Assembly (NCBI RefSeq): GCF_901482695.1
Contig: NZ_LR590484.1
Coordinates: 372,001-436,000, forward strand
Length of the DNA: 64,000 nt
Origin: Sphingobacterium thalpophilum
Lineage (GTDB): Bacteria; Bacteroidota; Bacteroidia; Sphingobacteriales; Sphingobacteriaceae
Direction: 5' to 3'
Made by a program: the position numbers and the translations under genes. Of this stretch, positions 52,569-62,335 are shown piece after piece. Numbering within the stretch: the first letter of the stretch is position 1; each line of letters starts with the position of its first letter. Under the pieces are notes generated by a model. The model was not told the origin of the DNA, made no database searches, and worked only from the letters and a program-made list of their open reading frames with translations.

Positions 52569-53660
52569 TTATTTCATTAAAAAACCGCCACCGATCAAAT
52601 CGTTACCTTCGTAGAACACGGCAGACTGCCCGGGCGCTATCCCCTTAACATTGTGTATAAAGTCAATGCGCACATGGTCTCCTTCCTGCGTGATCGTCGA
52701 TGAAGCCCCGGGATCTTTATAACGGACCTTGGATATCGCTTCCATAGGCTGGTCGAGACGAGCATATTTTACAAGGTTGACATTACGGACGTAAGCATGG
52801 GATTTTTCGAGCTCATGCTCCTCCCCGAGGACAACAGTATTGCTTTCAGGAAGAATCTCGATCACAAACATGGGCTTGCCCAAGGCTATGCCGAGGCCCT
52901 TGCGTTGACCTATGGTAAAATAGGGATAACCGATATGTTTGCCAACAACCGTACCATCCGACAGGATAAAGTTGCCAGGCCCAATTTGCTGATCTAAGGT
53001 TGGCACCTTATGTCGCAAGAACGCGCGGTAGTCATTGTCCGGCACAAAGCAGATCTCGTAACTTTCTGATTTATTGGCGAGTTCTTTCTGTCCCATATCC
53101 AAGGCCATCTGACGGATTTCTTTCTTTGTGAACGAACCTAATGGAAACTGTGTCCGGGCAAGATTTTCCTGAGAAACACCCCAGAGCACATAGGATTGGT
53201 CCTTATTTTCATCTTTACCCTTAGATATAACGTAACGGCCATTGTCGTGCAAGCGGATATTGGCATAGTGTCCTGTTGCAATAAACTCGCAGTCCAGCTT
53301 ATCGGCACGTTTCATCAACGCTTCCCATTTGATATGGGTATTGCACAGCACACAGGGATTGGGTGTACGTCCAGCGATATATTCCTCCACAAAATTGTCA
53401 ATGACGAAGTCCCCAAACTCATCACGTATGTCCAATATATAATGGGGGAAACCATAGTTTACGGCTAATGTACGGGCGTCATTGATACTATCAAGGCTAC
53501 AACAGCCTGTCTCCTTGGACGAACCACCTGCGGAGGCGTAATCCCAGGTTTTCATCGTAATACCAATCACCTCATACCCTTGTTCGTGGAGCATAACGGA
53601 AGCAACGGAGCTATCCACCCCTCCACTCATTGCCACCAAAACTCTTCCTCTTTTACTCAT
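52569..53660 (-). CDS. mnmA: tRNA-specific 2-thiouridylase MnmA
   Basis: Thiolates U34 of Lys, Glu and Gln tRNAs using ATP and a sulphur relay. The 363 residues contain the PP-loop AMSGGVDSS (10-18), Cys103 (NPCVLCN) and the catalytic Cys204 (YEICFVPDND), corresponding to the E. coli pair. The length is normal. The Bacteroidota -7 element TATCTTTG lies 18 bases upstream on the minus strand. Confidence 0.96.
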   Translation of the reverse strand: MSKRGRVLVAMSGGVDSSVASVMLHEQGYEVIGITMKTWDYASAGGSSKETGCCSLDSINDARTLAVNYGFPHYILDIRDEFGDFVIDNFVEEYIAGRTPNPCVLCNTHIKWEALMKRADKLDCEFIATGHYANIRLHDNGRYVISKGKDENKDQSYVLWGVSQENLARTQFPLGSFTKKEIRQMALDMGQKELANKSESYEICFVPDNDYRAFLRHKVPTLDQQIGPGNFILSDGTVVGKHIGYPYFTIGQRKGLGIALGKPMFVIEILPESNTVVLGEEHELEKSHAYVRNVNLVKYARLDQPMEAISKVRYKDPGASSTITQEGDHVRIDFIHNVKGIAPGQSAVFYEGNDLIGGGFLMK

Positions 53661-53677
53661 CTCAATTTATTGAAATG

Positions 53678-53685
53678 CAAAGATA
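53678..53685 (-). promoter_or_regulatory. mnmA -7 element
   Basis: TATCTTTG on the minus strand fits the consensus; the -33 element is weak. The predicted leader is about 10 bases. Confidence 0.5.
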
Positions 53686-53804
53686 CGGCTTATTCCCTTT
53701 TGGATATGTTAGTTTCTTGTAATTTTATCTCGATCAAAATCAACCTGTTTGGAAAAACAGCAAAAATAATATCCAGAAAAGTTTTAGATTTCAAATTATC
53801 ACAC

Positions 53805-53812
53805 TATATTTG
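53805..53812 (+). promoter_or_regulatory. -7 element of the tRNA-Phe genes
   Basis: TATATTTG lies 35 bases before the first tRNA gene. No clear TTG is present at the -33 spacing. Confidence 0.5.
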
Positions 53813-53847
53813 CAACGCAATCGGGAATAAAACGAAAGCAAAAAAGC

Positions 53848-53920
53848 GGTGCCATAGCTCAGTTGGTAGAGCAAAGGACTGAAAATCCTTGTGTCGCTGG
53901 TTCGAATCCAGCTGGCACCA
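53848..53920 (+). tRNA. tRNA-Phe (GAA), first copy
   Basis: 73 bases fold as a standard cloverleaf: acceptor GGTGCCA with TGGCACC, D arm GCTC/GAGC, anticodon stem AAGGA/TCCTT with loop CTGAAAA giving anticodon GAA, and T arm with GGTTCGAATCC. The discriminator is A and CCA is not encoded. Confidence 0.97.
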
Positions 53921-53962
53921 CGCTTCAATCTGAAGATTACAGATTTAAATAAAAAATCAAAA

Positions 53963-54035
53963 GGTGCCATAGCTCAGTTGGTAGAGCAAAGGACTGAAAA
54001 TCCTTGTGTCGCTGGTTCGAATCCAGCTGGCACCA
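53963..54035 (+). tRNA. tRNA-Phe (GAA), second copy
   Basis: Identical in all 73 bases to the copy 42 bases upstream, so the two are probably co-transcribed tandem duplicates kept the same by gene conversion. CCA is not encoded. Confidence 0.97.
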
Positions 54036-54040
54036 CAAAA

Positions 54041-54071
54041 AACTTCCGTTCAAATGAACGGGAGTTTTTTT
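54041..54071 (+). terminator. Terminator of the tRNA-Phe transcript
   Basis: ACTTCCGTTC pairs with GAACGGGAGT (one wobble), followed by seven Ts, just past the second tRNA. Confidence 0.85.
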
Positions 54072-54101
54072 GTTTTAGGCCTCCCTTTCAACAACTGCCA
54101 A

Positions 54102-56201
54102 TCAATCGTTTTTTGTCTGCAAAAAGTCCTCTCCATAATGATCCAGTATCCGGTTATAAGCCTCAGCGGCAGCTCCATTACCCCAATCATAGATCGTAAA
54201 CTCACCTATCCCCAAACCATGCGCATTGGTCTCGCCACCATGTCCATAGTTTTCCATCATAAACCCATAGTCCTCTTCCCCGAAAAAGGGCCAGGCTTTC
54301 TCCCATTGCGCTTTGGTATCTGGATTTTCCGGACAGTACATCATGACAAAAGAGGCCCGTAACGCCGATAGTCCCCGCTGAATATATTCCTGTTCATTAA
54401 GGGCTCTACCATAGGCGATGATAAGCTCGGCGAAGAGACTTTGCCGAGCATCATTCCACTCGGCATCTGCATTCAGCACCCCAAAACCTCCTAAGGCTCT
54501 GACAGGAATAAAATGGGGCTGCCAAGCTGCCTGTGTCATCAACATTTCGTCCAAAGCCCGCTGCCCCATTGTCAAATAAGACTTCGCCTGTGTAAGCCGG
54601 TAACACTCCAATAACGCCTCTGCCGTCCAGAACATCGAGAAGTTATTCTGCTTATACATCTGATTGCGTGCTATTTTTTTCCCAACCCAATCTTCGGATC
54701 CAATCCGTGAACAGGACCAGTAGGTCTCAAAGTCTTCCCAGCGTCCACTGGGGACTATGTCTCTGATCACGGCGTCCATCGCTTTGAGAGCTGCGGCTTT
54801 ATAGATTTCCTTTTTTGTCAGGCGATACAAGGTCAACAAAAAGGTTACCGACAGGGCACTTTCGGGAGACTCGTTCAGGATTGCCAGAGGCTGCAAAGTC
54901 TCCAGGTCTAGCCAGCCCGGAAAAAAACCGTTAGCCTGCTGCAGCCTAAGCAGCGCCTGAGCATAGTCCTCCGCATACTTCAGCAGCCGCACGTCCCTAT
55001 CCAGTTCATCATACCAGCGGAGCATCAGCAAGGCCGTCCAGCTCATGTCCAAGATATGAAAAGGGGATATACGGGCATCTGATGTGTAAGGATTTCGGTT
55101 CGAATTGCCCCAATAAAAGTTGTCCCAACCTATACTCCCCCACACTTTCTTCCCTCCCTTTTCTCGCTCCTCCATCTCAGCACCAATCAGTCCATAGAAA
55201 AACCCTTCCTTTTTGGGAAAAGACAAAGCCAGTTCTTTTGTCAGGTTGGCTTTGCGCAACAATTCGGGGTCGGCATTCCTGCGCGCGAAGCGGTACAGCC
55301 CACTGGCAGAACGTAGCGAGCTAAACCAAGCTTGGTTCCAAACCGACCGGAACTCGCGCTCATTCACCTCCCCCACAAAGTTGGGGCTCTGTGTAGTGTT
55401 CACAATAAACGTCGGCGCTCCAACTTTCTTCCCGCCGATTTCAAAATCTTGCCATACCTGATCCACCCAGGACGCAAAAGCCCAGTGATAGCTATGCCGC
55501 ACATAGGCATCTAGATTACCCGAAATCGGTTCGCCTTTTGTATACAGCCTGCTCCCCCATTTTTTCCAGAAAAATGCCAGCGGTTCACGAAAAGGGTTGT
55601 CCCTCACCTCCCGACCTGTATAAGACAGTATATAAAATCCAAATTCGAATTTTCCAGCCGAAAAACGGTTACCTTCCTTCCGCTGAAACAGCACATGATC
55701 GTCTACCTTAGCTTTCGCACGCCCCAAAGTCATCCTGTTCTGCTGAGCATCCAGATCCATATACCAATCCCGCGCTGCAGTAGCATTCAGCATATCGACA
55801 TCGGGAATGACCACTACTTGTTTCTGGCCGTCTGCCATCATCATCATCGGAGCCCTGAACACATGCTGCGCAACAATATGCTTATCTGTCGGCGTTAAAT
55901 GGGGAGCCCAATGGAAGGAAGCCTCGAATGTCGGCTCGATAGTTACCCTCCAATCGTCGCAACCTACCTCAGACTGAAGGTCAAAAGAGATATTTACCTT
56001 CATCACACCGCGACCAAGCCGTCGGACGCTTATATTGGCGGGCTTCCCCGCCAGGCTATCCACCTCCATACGCTTGATCAGCGGGTTGGGGCCCCTCTCT
56101 CCACCATGGGCATAACTGGAGTGTAATAGAAGAACATCACAAATTATGAATATCAGCCAACAGCAATAACGCAGGCTCTGCAATAAATTTTGAACAATCA
56201 T
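54102..56201 (-). CDS. Secreted helical-toroid protein of a glycan-utilisation locus
   Basis: 699 residues with a long signal-like N-terminus (to about residue 31). Residues about 35-220 look beta-rich, and the rest shows repeated helix pairs with Trp, Tyr and Asn-rich turns (WDNFYWGNSNRNPY, ILNESPESALS, NYGHGGETNAHGLGIGEF), typical of an (alpha/alpha)6 toroid as in several glycoside hydrolase and lyase families. I cannot name a family or catalytic residues. It starts 18 bases after the SusD gene and is the last gene of the unit, so it probably acts on the imported glycan or oligosaccharide. Confidence 0.7.
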   Translation of the reverse strand: MIVQNLLQSLRYCCWLIFIICDVLLLHSSYAHGGERGPNPLIKRMEVDSLAGKPANISVRRLGRGVMKVNISFDLQSEVGCDDWRVTIEPTFEASFHWAPHLTPTDKHIVAQHVFRAPMMMMADGQKQVVVIPDVDMLNATAARDWYMDLDAQQNRMTLGRAKAKVDDHVLFQRKEGNRFSAGKFEFGFYILSYTGREVRDNPFREPLAFFWKKWGSRLYTKGEPISGNLDAYVRHSYHWAFASWVDQVWQDFEIGGKKVGAPTFIVNTTQSPNFVGEVNEREFRSVWNQAWFSSLRSASGLYRFARRNADPELLRKANLTKELALSFPKKEGFFYGLIGAEMEEREKGGKKVWGSIGWDNFYWGNSNRNPYTSDARISPFHILDMSWTALLMLRWYDELDRDVRLLKYAEDYAQALLRLQQANGFFPGWLDLETLQPLAILNESPESALSVTFLLTLYRLTKKEIYKAAALKAMDAVIRDIVPSGRWEDFETYWSCSRIGSEDWVGKKIARNQMYKQNNFSMFWTAEALLECYRLTQAKSYLTMGQRALDEMLMTQAAWQPHFIPVRALGGFGVLNADAEWNDARQSLFAELIIAYGRALNEQEYIQRGLSALRASFVMMYCPENPDTKAQWEKAWPFFGEEDYGFMMENYGHGGETNAHGLGIGEFTIYDWGNGAAAEAYNRILDHYGEDFLQTKND

Positions 56202-56219
56202 ATTAGCTCCTATTTACTG

Positions 56220-57977
56220 TTAATATCCCGGATTTTGTGTATAATTACCTTTGGCCCAATTAATCTGCGGTTGTGGTATTGGAAAATATTCGTCACGGCC
56301 AGCGGTAAAGCGTGCCCCTCCCATCCACCTAAATCTATTCTTTTCGACAGCAAAATAAGCATTCATCGTCTTTTCCAGAATGCCCCACCGTTGTAGGTCA
56401 AAAAAGCGTCTTCCTTCCCCGGCCATCTCCAGTCGGTTTTCCCATTGAACGGCCTTCCAGGCAAATTCCTTATCCCAGGTACAATTCACTCCGGGTTTAT
56501 AGGTCTCAATCTTGTAATTCAGTATGGGCGTACCGTCCTTTTTCACCAGTCGCGCTGTACTCCTTGCCGCCCGCTCCCGTATTTTATTGATCAAAGGGAG
56601 TGCTTCATTCCAGCGGTCGAGCTGAATCAGTACCTCCGCTTTCCAGAGCAGCACTTCATCGTAACGGATCATACGTTTGTTCATCGAGTTAAACTGCCAG
56701 CCGTCGTAAAGCAGGCAATTACAATCGGGCTGAGGAAGTTCCTTGATTGATTTTAGGTAGCCATACTCGGCACCATTACGAATGCCCTTAGTTTCGAACA
56801 GCAGATTGGGATTATACTTCCATGGCTGTCCCGGAGCAGCAATGGTATGACTAAAACGTGGATCAAAACTGTTATTACCGAAAAAAGCTGCTTCCCCATC
56901 TGCATAACTACCATTATTATAGGTATCAAATAATGGCAGGCCATTAATACCGGTTTTAAAAGCGTTGGCCATAGTATAACTGATATGATGAAAACCGCAA
57001 CATTGGAACCCACCCCATTGAAAAGGGTGGTTTAATCCTTCGCCACGGTTGATCTTACCTCCCGTAGAACTCCCGTCATCGATGGAATATTGAATCTCCC
57101 AAATGGATTCTTTTGTTTTGTTATCAAAAGCGATATCAAAATTCTCTGCAAAATCATTTTGAAGACCTACTTTACCACCCTCCTGATCGGTGAGTTTGTT
57201 CAGATACACCAGGGCTTCGCTCAACCTTTCCTTATTGATATTGACGACCGCATGCAGGTCATTCTGTTCGTAAGCCATAAACATCAGGGTTCGCGCGACC
57301 ATCGCTGTCGCGGCATTTTTATCCACTCTTCCCTTCTCGGCCTGGGTCGCTGGCAATAACTGTTCGGCCTTCTTAAAATCATCTAATATGATTGTCCATA
57401 GGTACTGGTCATCGGGCTGCTCTCTGACCCTGTTGGGTACGGCCTCGAAGTTGGCACTCGTGCCGACGACATTTTCGTCAATATACGGAATATACTTCCA
57501 GAACTGCTTTAACCTAAAAAAGGTAAAGGTGCGTATAAATATGACCTCTCCCAAACGCGCGTTTTTGAGTGGGAAATCTTCGTCTTTGATTTGCTGCAGT
57601 TTCTGTATGGCTGTATTGCAGCGCTGGATAATCTGATAGGATACATACCAAGGATAATCCAGCGGCCAACCATTTGGATTAACTCCCACAAAAATCTCCA
57701 TGTTGTGCCATCCATCACCATCCCATGTTCCGCCCCCTCCTTTATAGGAGTCGTCCGCACGCATGGACCCCGACCACCATGGTGAAAAAGGAGAATCAAA
57801 TGATGGGATGTCGGTCATTCTTGCGTAGGCCGCTGTGACAAAACCTTCCATATCTTCAGGTTTTACCAGATAGGATTCATCCAGCACCTGTTTTGGGGAA
57901 ATATCGAGAGAATCTGTACAGCCCATGACACACAGTAGCGATGCTGCAAGACCTAAGATTATTTTATATGTTTTCAT
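56220..57977 (-). CDS. SusD/RagB-type glycan-binding lipoprotein
   Basis: 585 residues. The signal ends in LLCVMGC with Cys20, a lipobox for the cell-surface lipoprotein. The TPR-rich SusD fold is indicated by SYLVKPEDMEGFVTAAYARM near 35, the QIIQRCNTAIQKL segment and the late RGGAR-like MGGARFTAGRDEYFPIPQ ending. SusD proteins bind glycans over the SusC pore. It starts 10 bases after SusC and is followed by the toroid protein. Confidence 0.93.
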   Translation of the reverse strand: MKTYKIILGLAASLLCVMGCTDSLDISPKQVLDESYLVKPEDMEGFVTAAYARMTDIPSFDSPFSPWWSGSMRADDSYKGGGGTWDGDGWHNMEIFVGVNPNGWPLDYPWYVSYQIIQRCNTAIQKLQQIKDEDFPLKNARLGEVIFIRTFTFFRLKQFWKYIPYIDENVVGTSANFEAVPNRVREQPDDQYLWTIILDDFKKAEQLLPATQAEKGRVDKNAATAMVARTLMFMAYEQNDLHAVVNINKERLSEALVYLNKLTDQEGGKVGLQNDFAENFDIAFDNKTKESIWEIQYSIDDGSSTGGKINRGEGLNHPFQWGGFQCCGFHHISYTMANAFKTGINGLPLFDTYNNGSYADGEAAFFGNNSFDPRFSHTIAAPGQPWKYNPNLLFETKGIRNGAEYGYLKSIKELPQPDCNCLLYDGWQFNSMNKRMIRYDEVLLWKAEVLIQLDRWNEALPLINKIRERAARSTARLVKKDGTPILNYKIETYKPGVNCTWDKEFAWKAVQWENRLEMAGEGRRFFDLQRWGILEKTMNAYFAVEKNRFRWMGGARFTAGRDEYFPIPQPQINWAKGNYTQNPGY

Positions 57978-57987
57978 AATAGGAAGC

Positions 57988-60900
57988 TTAAAAGGTTACT
58001 TGAATACCAAATGTCAAAAACATAGGCGTTAGATATCCATATTCGGGCATTTCAGGATCAAAACTTGTATAGCGATCCTTACCCCAGCCTTTTTTGAGGG
58101 TCAATAGATTACGCCCGGATGCATAAAACCGTAATTTGTTCATCGCTGCCTTCTGCGATATGGATGCTGGAAGTGTATAGCCCAACTCGATATTGCGCAG
58201 TTTCAGATAAGAGCCATCTTCAACGGTATAGCTAGAAAATCGCTGCTCAGCATTTAAAGTCGCATTGGAAATTGCAGGGATATCTGCATCGGTATGGTCA
58301 AAGTACCATCCGTCCAAAATACGTGTCGGATGATTTTTGTGTGCGGGTACGTTGATATTCCACAGATCAGACTCATACTTCCACAAGTTATTGACCTTGT
58401 TTCCAAAGACTCCTTGAAAAAAGAAATTTAAGTCAAAATTTCGATAGGCAAAATCGAAGGTGATTCCACCAAAAAATTTGGGATCTTTTACCCCGATATA
58501 AGCCCTATCATAGAATTCTTCGATTTTTCCGTTACCGTCGAGGTCTTTGTAGCGGATACGGCCAACAGCCTTGCCGGCTTGCTCGGCATGTTGATCCACT
58601 TCTTCCTGGGTTTTGAAGATTCCATCCGCCACCATACCATACAGTATGTTTGGTGTTCTCCCCAGTACCAGATCGTCTACTCCATTGCCAGGGTATTTGT
58701 TGATGACATCCTGAGGAAGGCTGATGATTTTTGTTTTATACGTTCCGATATTGGCCGAAATACTATATTTGAATTCACGTTGGGGATCACTGCGGTAGTT
58801 AATATCAAATTCTATTCCCCGGTTGTTCATACTGGCTCCATTAATCCAGGGTTCGCCCCCTTCTCCCATAGCGGCAATGTAAGGTGTCTGCACCAAAATA
58901 TCTTTGGTTTTCTTGAAGTAATATCCAAATGAACCGCTAATCCGGCTATTAAAAAGGCTGAAATCCAAGGCAACGTCCGTTTGGGTAGTTGTTTCCCACT
59001 TTAGATTAGGATTGCCTAACCAGGTTCTTCGATATCCCGAATACAAAGGACCGGTTTCGTTCCCCTCTATAGGATAGGAAGTACCAAAATAATCAGTGGT
59101 AAAAGGTGTCGAAGTATAGCCTCTGGGGAGCCCCTGCACACTTCCGTTGGCCCCCCAACCTGCCCTTAGCTTCAAATCTGACACAAACTTCACCTCTTTC
59201 ATAAAGGGCTCGTCACTTATCCGCCAACCTGCAGAAAAAGCTGGAAACACTGCAAACCTATTATTTGCACCAAAAAGCGAGGACCCATCCCGACGTAGTG
59301 TGGCCGAAAACAAATATTTTTGATTGTATGCATAATTGGCTTTACCAAAATAGGATAGGTACACATATTCATCTGCCGTACTACCCAGCGAATATTTTGT
59401 TCCTGTGGTGACTCCAATATGGGCAAAATCACGATCCTCTAGATAAATACCTTCCCGTCGGGCCGAAAATCCCTCCTCTACAAAACGGGTATACTCTGTC
59501 CCCAATACAGCATCCAAGCTATGTTTATCCCGCTGCAGATTATACGACAGGGTATTGGTCCAGACATAGCTCAAAGGATGCGACTGTGAATTGCCTACAT
59601 AGTTTTCGCCGTCACTGTTTCGCCCTCCCGTTTCGGACCACTTCTTATCGACTGTGCGGCGATAGGCATTTCCATAATCAATGCCAAACTGCGAACGCGC
59701 AGAAATTCCTTTCCAGATATTAAGGTCCACAAAGACATTACCGATCATCTTCACATAATTGCTCACATTATCTTTATTATCAGTAAGCACACGCACAGGA
59801 TTGGTAAAGTCGTCAAAACCAGCTGCTCCTGCCCAGCCCCCATGAATGTCATAGACCGGAACTGCCGGGGGATTGATCAGTGCCCAGCGCATCTCATTGG
59901 CATCTCGATAACGTAAGTAGGATACAGCAAAGTTCTCTCCTACTTTTAAACGGTTGTTAAACAGGCTGACCTCATTGTTGGCACGTAACGAAAACTGTTT
60001 GAAAAACGTATGTATCTGCGTTCCCTGATTATCAAAATAGCCCAGGGAGAACATACTTTTTGATTTTTCATTACCACTAGAGACCGCGATCTGATGATTG
60101 GTCATGACAGCTGACCGGAGGATTTCGTCAAGCCAATCCGTATCTGCACTTTTGACCGTCTTCTCGGCATTGAGAAATTCGGCTGGCTTCACGGCATCCA
60201 GGACCGCGCGTCCTTCTGCATCCCTATGCCAGGTAAAATTATAGGTGGTGGGCAAAGTCATGGGGAGCCCATACACAGCTTCGTCATAGGCATAAGCCCT
60301 AAACATCGCTACGCCATATTGTTCGGCATTCATCAACCGGGGTTTTCGTGACACGTTGGCCACGGCTACACTTCCATTGTACTCGACCTTCGTCTGTCCG
60401 GCTTTCCCCTTCTTGGTTTGTACCAGAATGACACCTCCCGAGGCTCTAGCGCCATATATACTGGCCGACGCCGCATCTTTCAACACTTGAATAGATTCGA
60501 TATCCGAGGCATTGATATCCCTAAGATTGAGGTTTTCCGTAGGCATGCCATCCAGTACAATAAGAGGTCTTACAGCGCCCGAAAGTGACGAAAGTCCACG
60601 GATCTGCACATTCACGCCCTCTGCTGGATTACCACCATTGGTCGTAATATGCACGCCAGCCAATTTACCCTGAAGCGATTTCATCACATTTGCTGATGGA
60701 TTTCTGGCGATGTCTTCCGCATCAGCAATTGCAATGGATCCCGTAAGATCTGCCTTACGCTGCGTCATATAGCCGATATATACCTCCGATATCATCCGAG
60801 CTTCATCAACAAGACTAACATGAATAAGACGGCTTTCGCCGACCACACGTTCCTCCGTCTTTTTCCCTGTATACGAAAAGACGAGTATATCGCTTTTCGA

Positions 60901-61134
60901 AGCTACAGCGAGCTCGAATCTGCCATTGGCATCAGTTGCCGTGCCACCGGCTTTGCCTCTGATTCGTACATTCACACCAGCAAGGGCCGCATTCGTACTA
61001 CTGTCCCTCACTTCGCCACGGACCAGATACTGCTGCAAAAAGGTGGATGCCTGTAGAGTGCTCACCTGAAAGGTTAATGCACAGAGCATGAGAACTAAAC
61101 AGACACGATGTGCTAAATTTAGGTAGCATTTCAT
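57988..61134 (-). CDS. SusC/RagA-type TonB-dependent glycan importer
   Basis: 1048 residues from ATG 61134; the ATG two codons earlier (61140) is equally possible. A signal peptide and a carboxypeptidase-regulatory-like domain (VRGEVRDSSTNAALAGVNV) are followed by the SusC plug with SLQGKLAGVHITTNGGNPAEG, VLKDAASASIYGARASGGVI and a TonB box near SEVYIGYMTQRK. The barrel ends in LTFGIQVTF. The long N-terminal extension and adjacent SusD mark the SusCD type. The substrate probably contains arabinose given araB nearby, but that is inference. Confidence 0.93.
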   Translation of the reverse strand: MKCYLNLAHRVCLVLMLCALTFQVSTLQASTFLQQYLVRGEVRDSSTNAALAGVNVRIRGKAGGTATDANGRFELAVASKSDILVFSYTGKKTEERVVGESRLIHVSLVDEARMISEVYIGYMTQRKADLTGSIAIADAEDIARNPSANVMKSLQGKLAGVHITTNGGNPAEGVNVQIRGLSSLSGAVRPLIVLDGMPTENLNLRDINASDIESIQVLKDAASASIYGARASGGVILVQTKKGKAGQTKVEYNGSVAVANVSRKPRLMNAEQYGVAMFRAYAYDEAVYGLPMTLPTTYNFTWHRDAEGRAVLDAVKPAEFLNAEKTVKSADTDWLDEILRSAVMTNHQIAVSSGNEKSKSMFSLGYFDNQGTQIHTFFKQFSLRANNEVSLFNNRLKVGENFAVSYLRYRDANEMRWALINPPAVPVYDIHGGWAGAAGFDDFTNPVRVLTDNKDNVSNYVKMIGNVFVDLNIWKGISARSQFGIDYGNAYRRTVDKKWSETGGRNSDGENYVGNSQSHPLSYVWTNTLSYNLQRDKHSLDAVLGTEYTRFVEEGFSARREGIYLEDRDFAHIGVTTGTKYSLGSTADEYVYLSYFGKANYAYNQKYLFSATLRRDGSSLFGANNRFAVFPAFSAGWRISDEPFMKEVKFVSDLKLRAGWGANGSVQGLPRGYTSTPFTTDYFGTSYPIEGNETGPLYSGYRRTWLGNPNLKWETTTQTDVALDFSLFNSRISGSFGYYFKKTKDILVQTPYIAAMGEGGEPWINGASMNNRGIEFDINYRSDPQREFKYSISANIGTYKTKIISLPQDVINKYPGNGVDDLVLGRTPNILYGMVADGIFKTQEEVDQHAEQAGKAVGRIRYKDLDGNGKIEEFYDRAYIGVKDPKFFGGITFDFAYRNFDLNFFFQGVFGNKVNNLWKYESDLWNINVPAHKNHPTRILDGWYFDHTDADIPAISNATLNAEQRFSSYTVEDGSYLKLRNIELGYTLPASISQKAAMNKLRFYASGRNLLTLKKGWGKDRYTSFDPEMPEYGYLTPMFLTFGIQVTF

Positions 61135-61184
61135 AGTCATTAATATTAGGTGTTATAAATTAGTTTATTTTAAAAGCAGATAAT

Positions 61185-61196
61185 TTAATCGTTTAA
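61185..61196. promoter_or_regulatory. Candidate operator upstream of the SusC gene
   Basis: TTAATCGTTTAA has a central CG and near-perfect dyad symmetry (one mismatched pair), as in LacI-family operators. It lies about 45-60 bases before the SusC start and 1.2 kb from the LacI gene. Low confidence. Confidence 0.3.
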
Positions 61197-61279
61197 GCTA
61201 ATTAACAACAGGAATACGGCAGTTATTTTTTCCCTTTAACCAACTCGATCGAAAGCAAGAATTGGTTGTTATATTTTGG

Positions 61280-62335
61280 TTATTGTTGAATATGTTTAAT
61301 CAGTAACTCTGGAGCAAGAGGACTAATTCCGTAAATATAGACTTGCCCATTTTCGAACGGTTCTATGAATTCAAAGTTTTCGATGGCGACACCTCCAGGT
61401 ATGGGTTCACGGCTGCCCCAATAGGTGTATCTCCCATTAACAGCGCCTTTCAATAGCTTACTGGGACTTGGCCGGCACCAGTATTGGGTAGCCACCTTGC
61501 CGTTATACCGCCAATGATCATGGGTATTCCGGGTGTACACAGTCTGTTGATAATTGGCTTCATTGGGACCTGCAATAAAATAAACATTTCCTTTTTTATT
61601 ATGAATCATATCCTTCTGTGAAAAAAAAGCATGCGCTGTGAAGTGTTGCCCTTGATAATCCGGCCATAGCTCCTGAGATGAATAGTTTCTATCTTTAAGA
61701 TATAATGTCCGTAGCCGGGCTTTGTTGCCCATTGTGGCCGTAGGAATAAAATACTGCAGCGGTCTTGAGCCCGGAGTTGCATAACCTGTAATTTCAAATT
61801 CGTAGGGCCTGCTCGCAAAAAAGCGAATTCGGGCATACACAGCAGCTCCATTATCAAAAGGCTCGGCAAAAATATAGACTGTTAAGGTCTCCTCTCCATG
61901 ATCCTTCCCAATCCGTCCACGGGCAGGAAATACTCCGTCTAACCTCGCCGCATAGTCTACCGTATCCGAGCTCCAAAAATGCTTGCCTTGTAACCCTGGA
62001 TGCATGCTGCTCATTTCGAGTTCAGAAAACCCACGGCGATCTTCTCCTTTTGGTATAGGTTCAAAGGCGATAAAATTGATCACCTGAGGAAAATCATAGT
62101 CCAGATACGGCGCATAAATCCGGAGCAACCCCCTGGGGCCCGGCAATGGAGCCAGACCAATGCGAATGCCGTCTACATGCCCCCAGACGGGCATCGCTGC
62201 CCTACCTTGCGCCGGCTGTACCCACACGCCCGTCGTATCAGGTTGTGCCAGCTGCCCCCCGTCGGGCACTGCCGACTGGCCAAAAGCGGGTGCAGTCAGG
62301 AATAACAAAGATATGGAGCCTAAATAGTGTTTCAT
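61280..62335 (-). CDS. Secreted hypothetical protein coupled to the LacI regulator
   Basis: 351 residues from ATG 62335, which overlaps the LacI stop as ATGA; an in-frame ATG 15 bases upstream is less likely. A signal peptide (LGSISLLFLTAPAFG) is followed by a Trp/Tyr-rich, probably beta-rich protein with WGHVDGIRIGLAPLPGPRG near 56-74 and an RYTYWGSREPIPGG segment near 305. I recognise no family. Its place between the LacI gene and SusC suggests a surface or periplasmic glycan-binding or -cleaving role (inference). Confidence 0.7.
   Translation of the reverse strand: MKHYLGSISLLFLTAPAFGQSAVPDGGQLAQPDTTGVWVQPAQGRAAMPVWGHVDGIRIGLAPLPGPRGLLRIYAPYLDYDFPQVINFIAFEPIPKGEDRRGFSELEMSSMHPGLQGKHFWSSDTVDYAARLDGVFPARGRIGKDHGEETLTVYIFAEPFDNGAAVYARIRFFASRPYEFEITGYATPGSRPLQYFIPTATMGNKARLRTLYLKDRNYSSQELWPDYQGQHFTAHAFFSQKDMIHNKKGNVYFIAGPNEANYQQTVYTRNTHDHWRYNGKVATQYWCRPSPSKLLKGAVNGRYTYWGSREPIPGGVAIENFEFIEPFENGQVYIYGISPLAPELLIKHIQQ

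Noticed and set aside
53580..54362. Frames running through the tRNA-Phe genes
   Set aside because: They translate tRNA sequence (the repeated SLVRIQLAP segment is the T arm) and are not genes.
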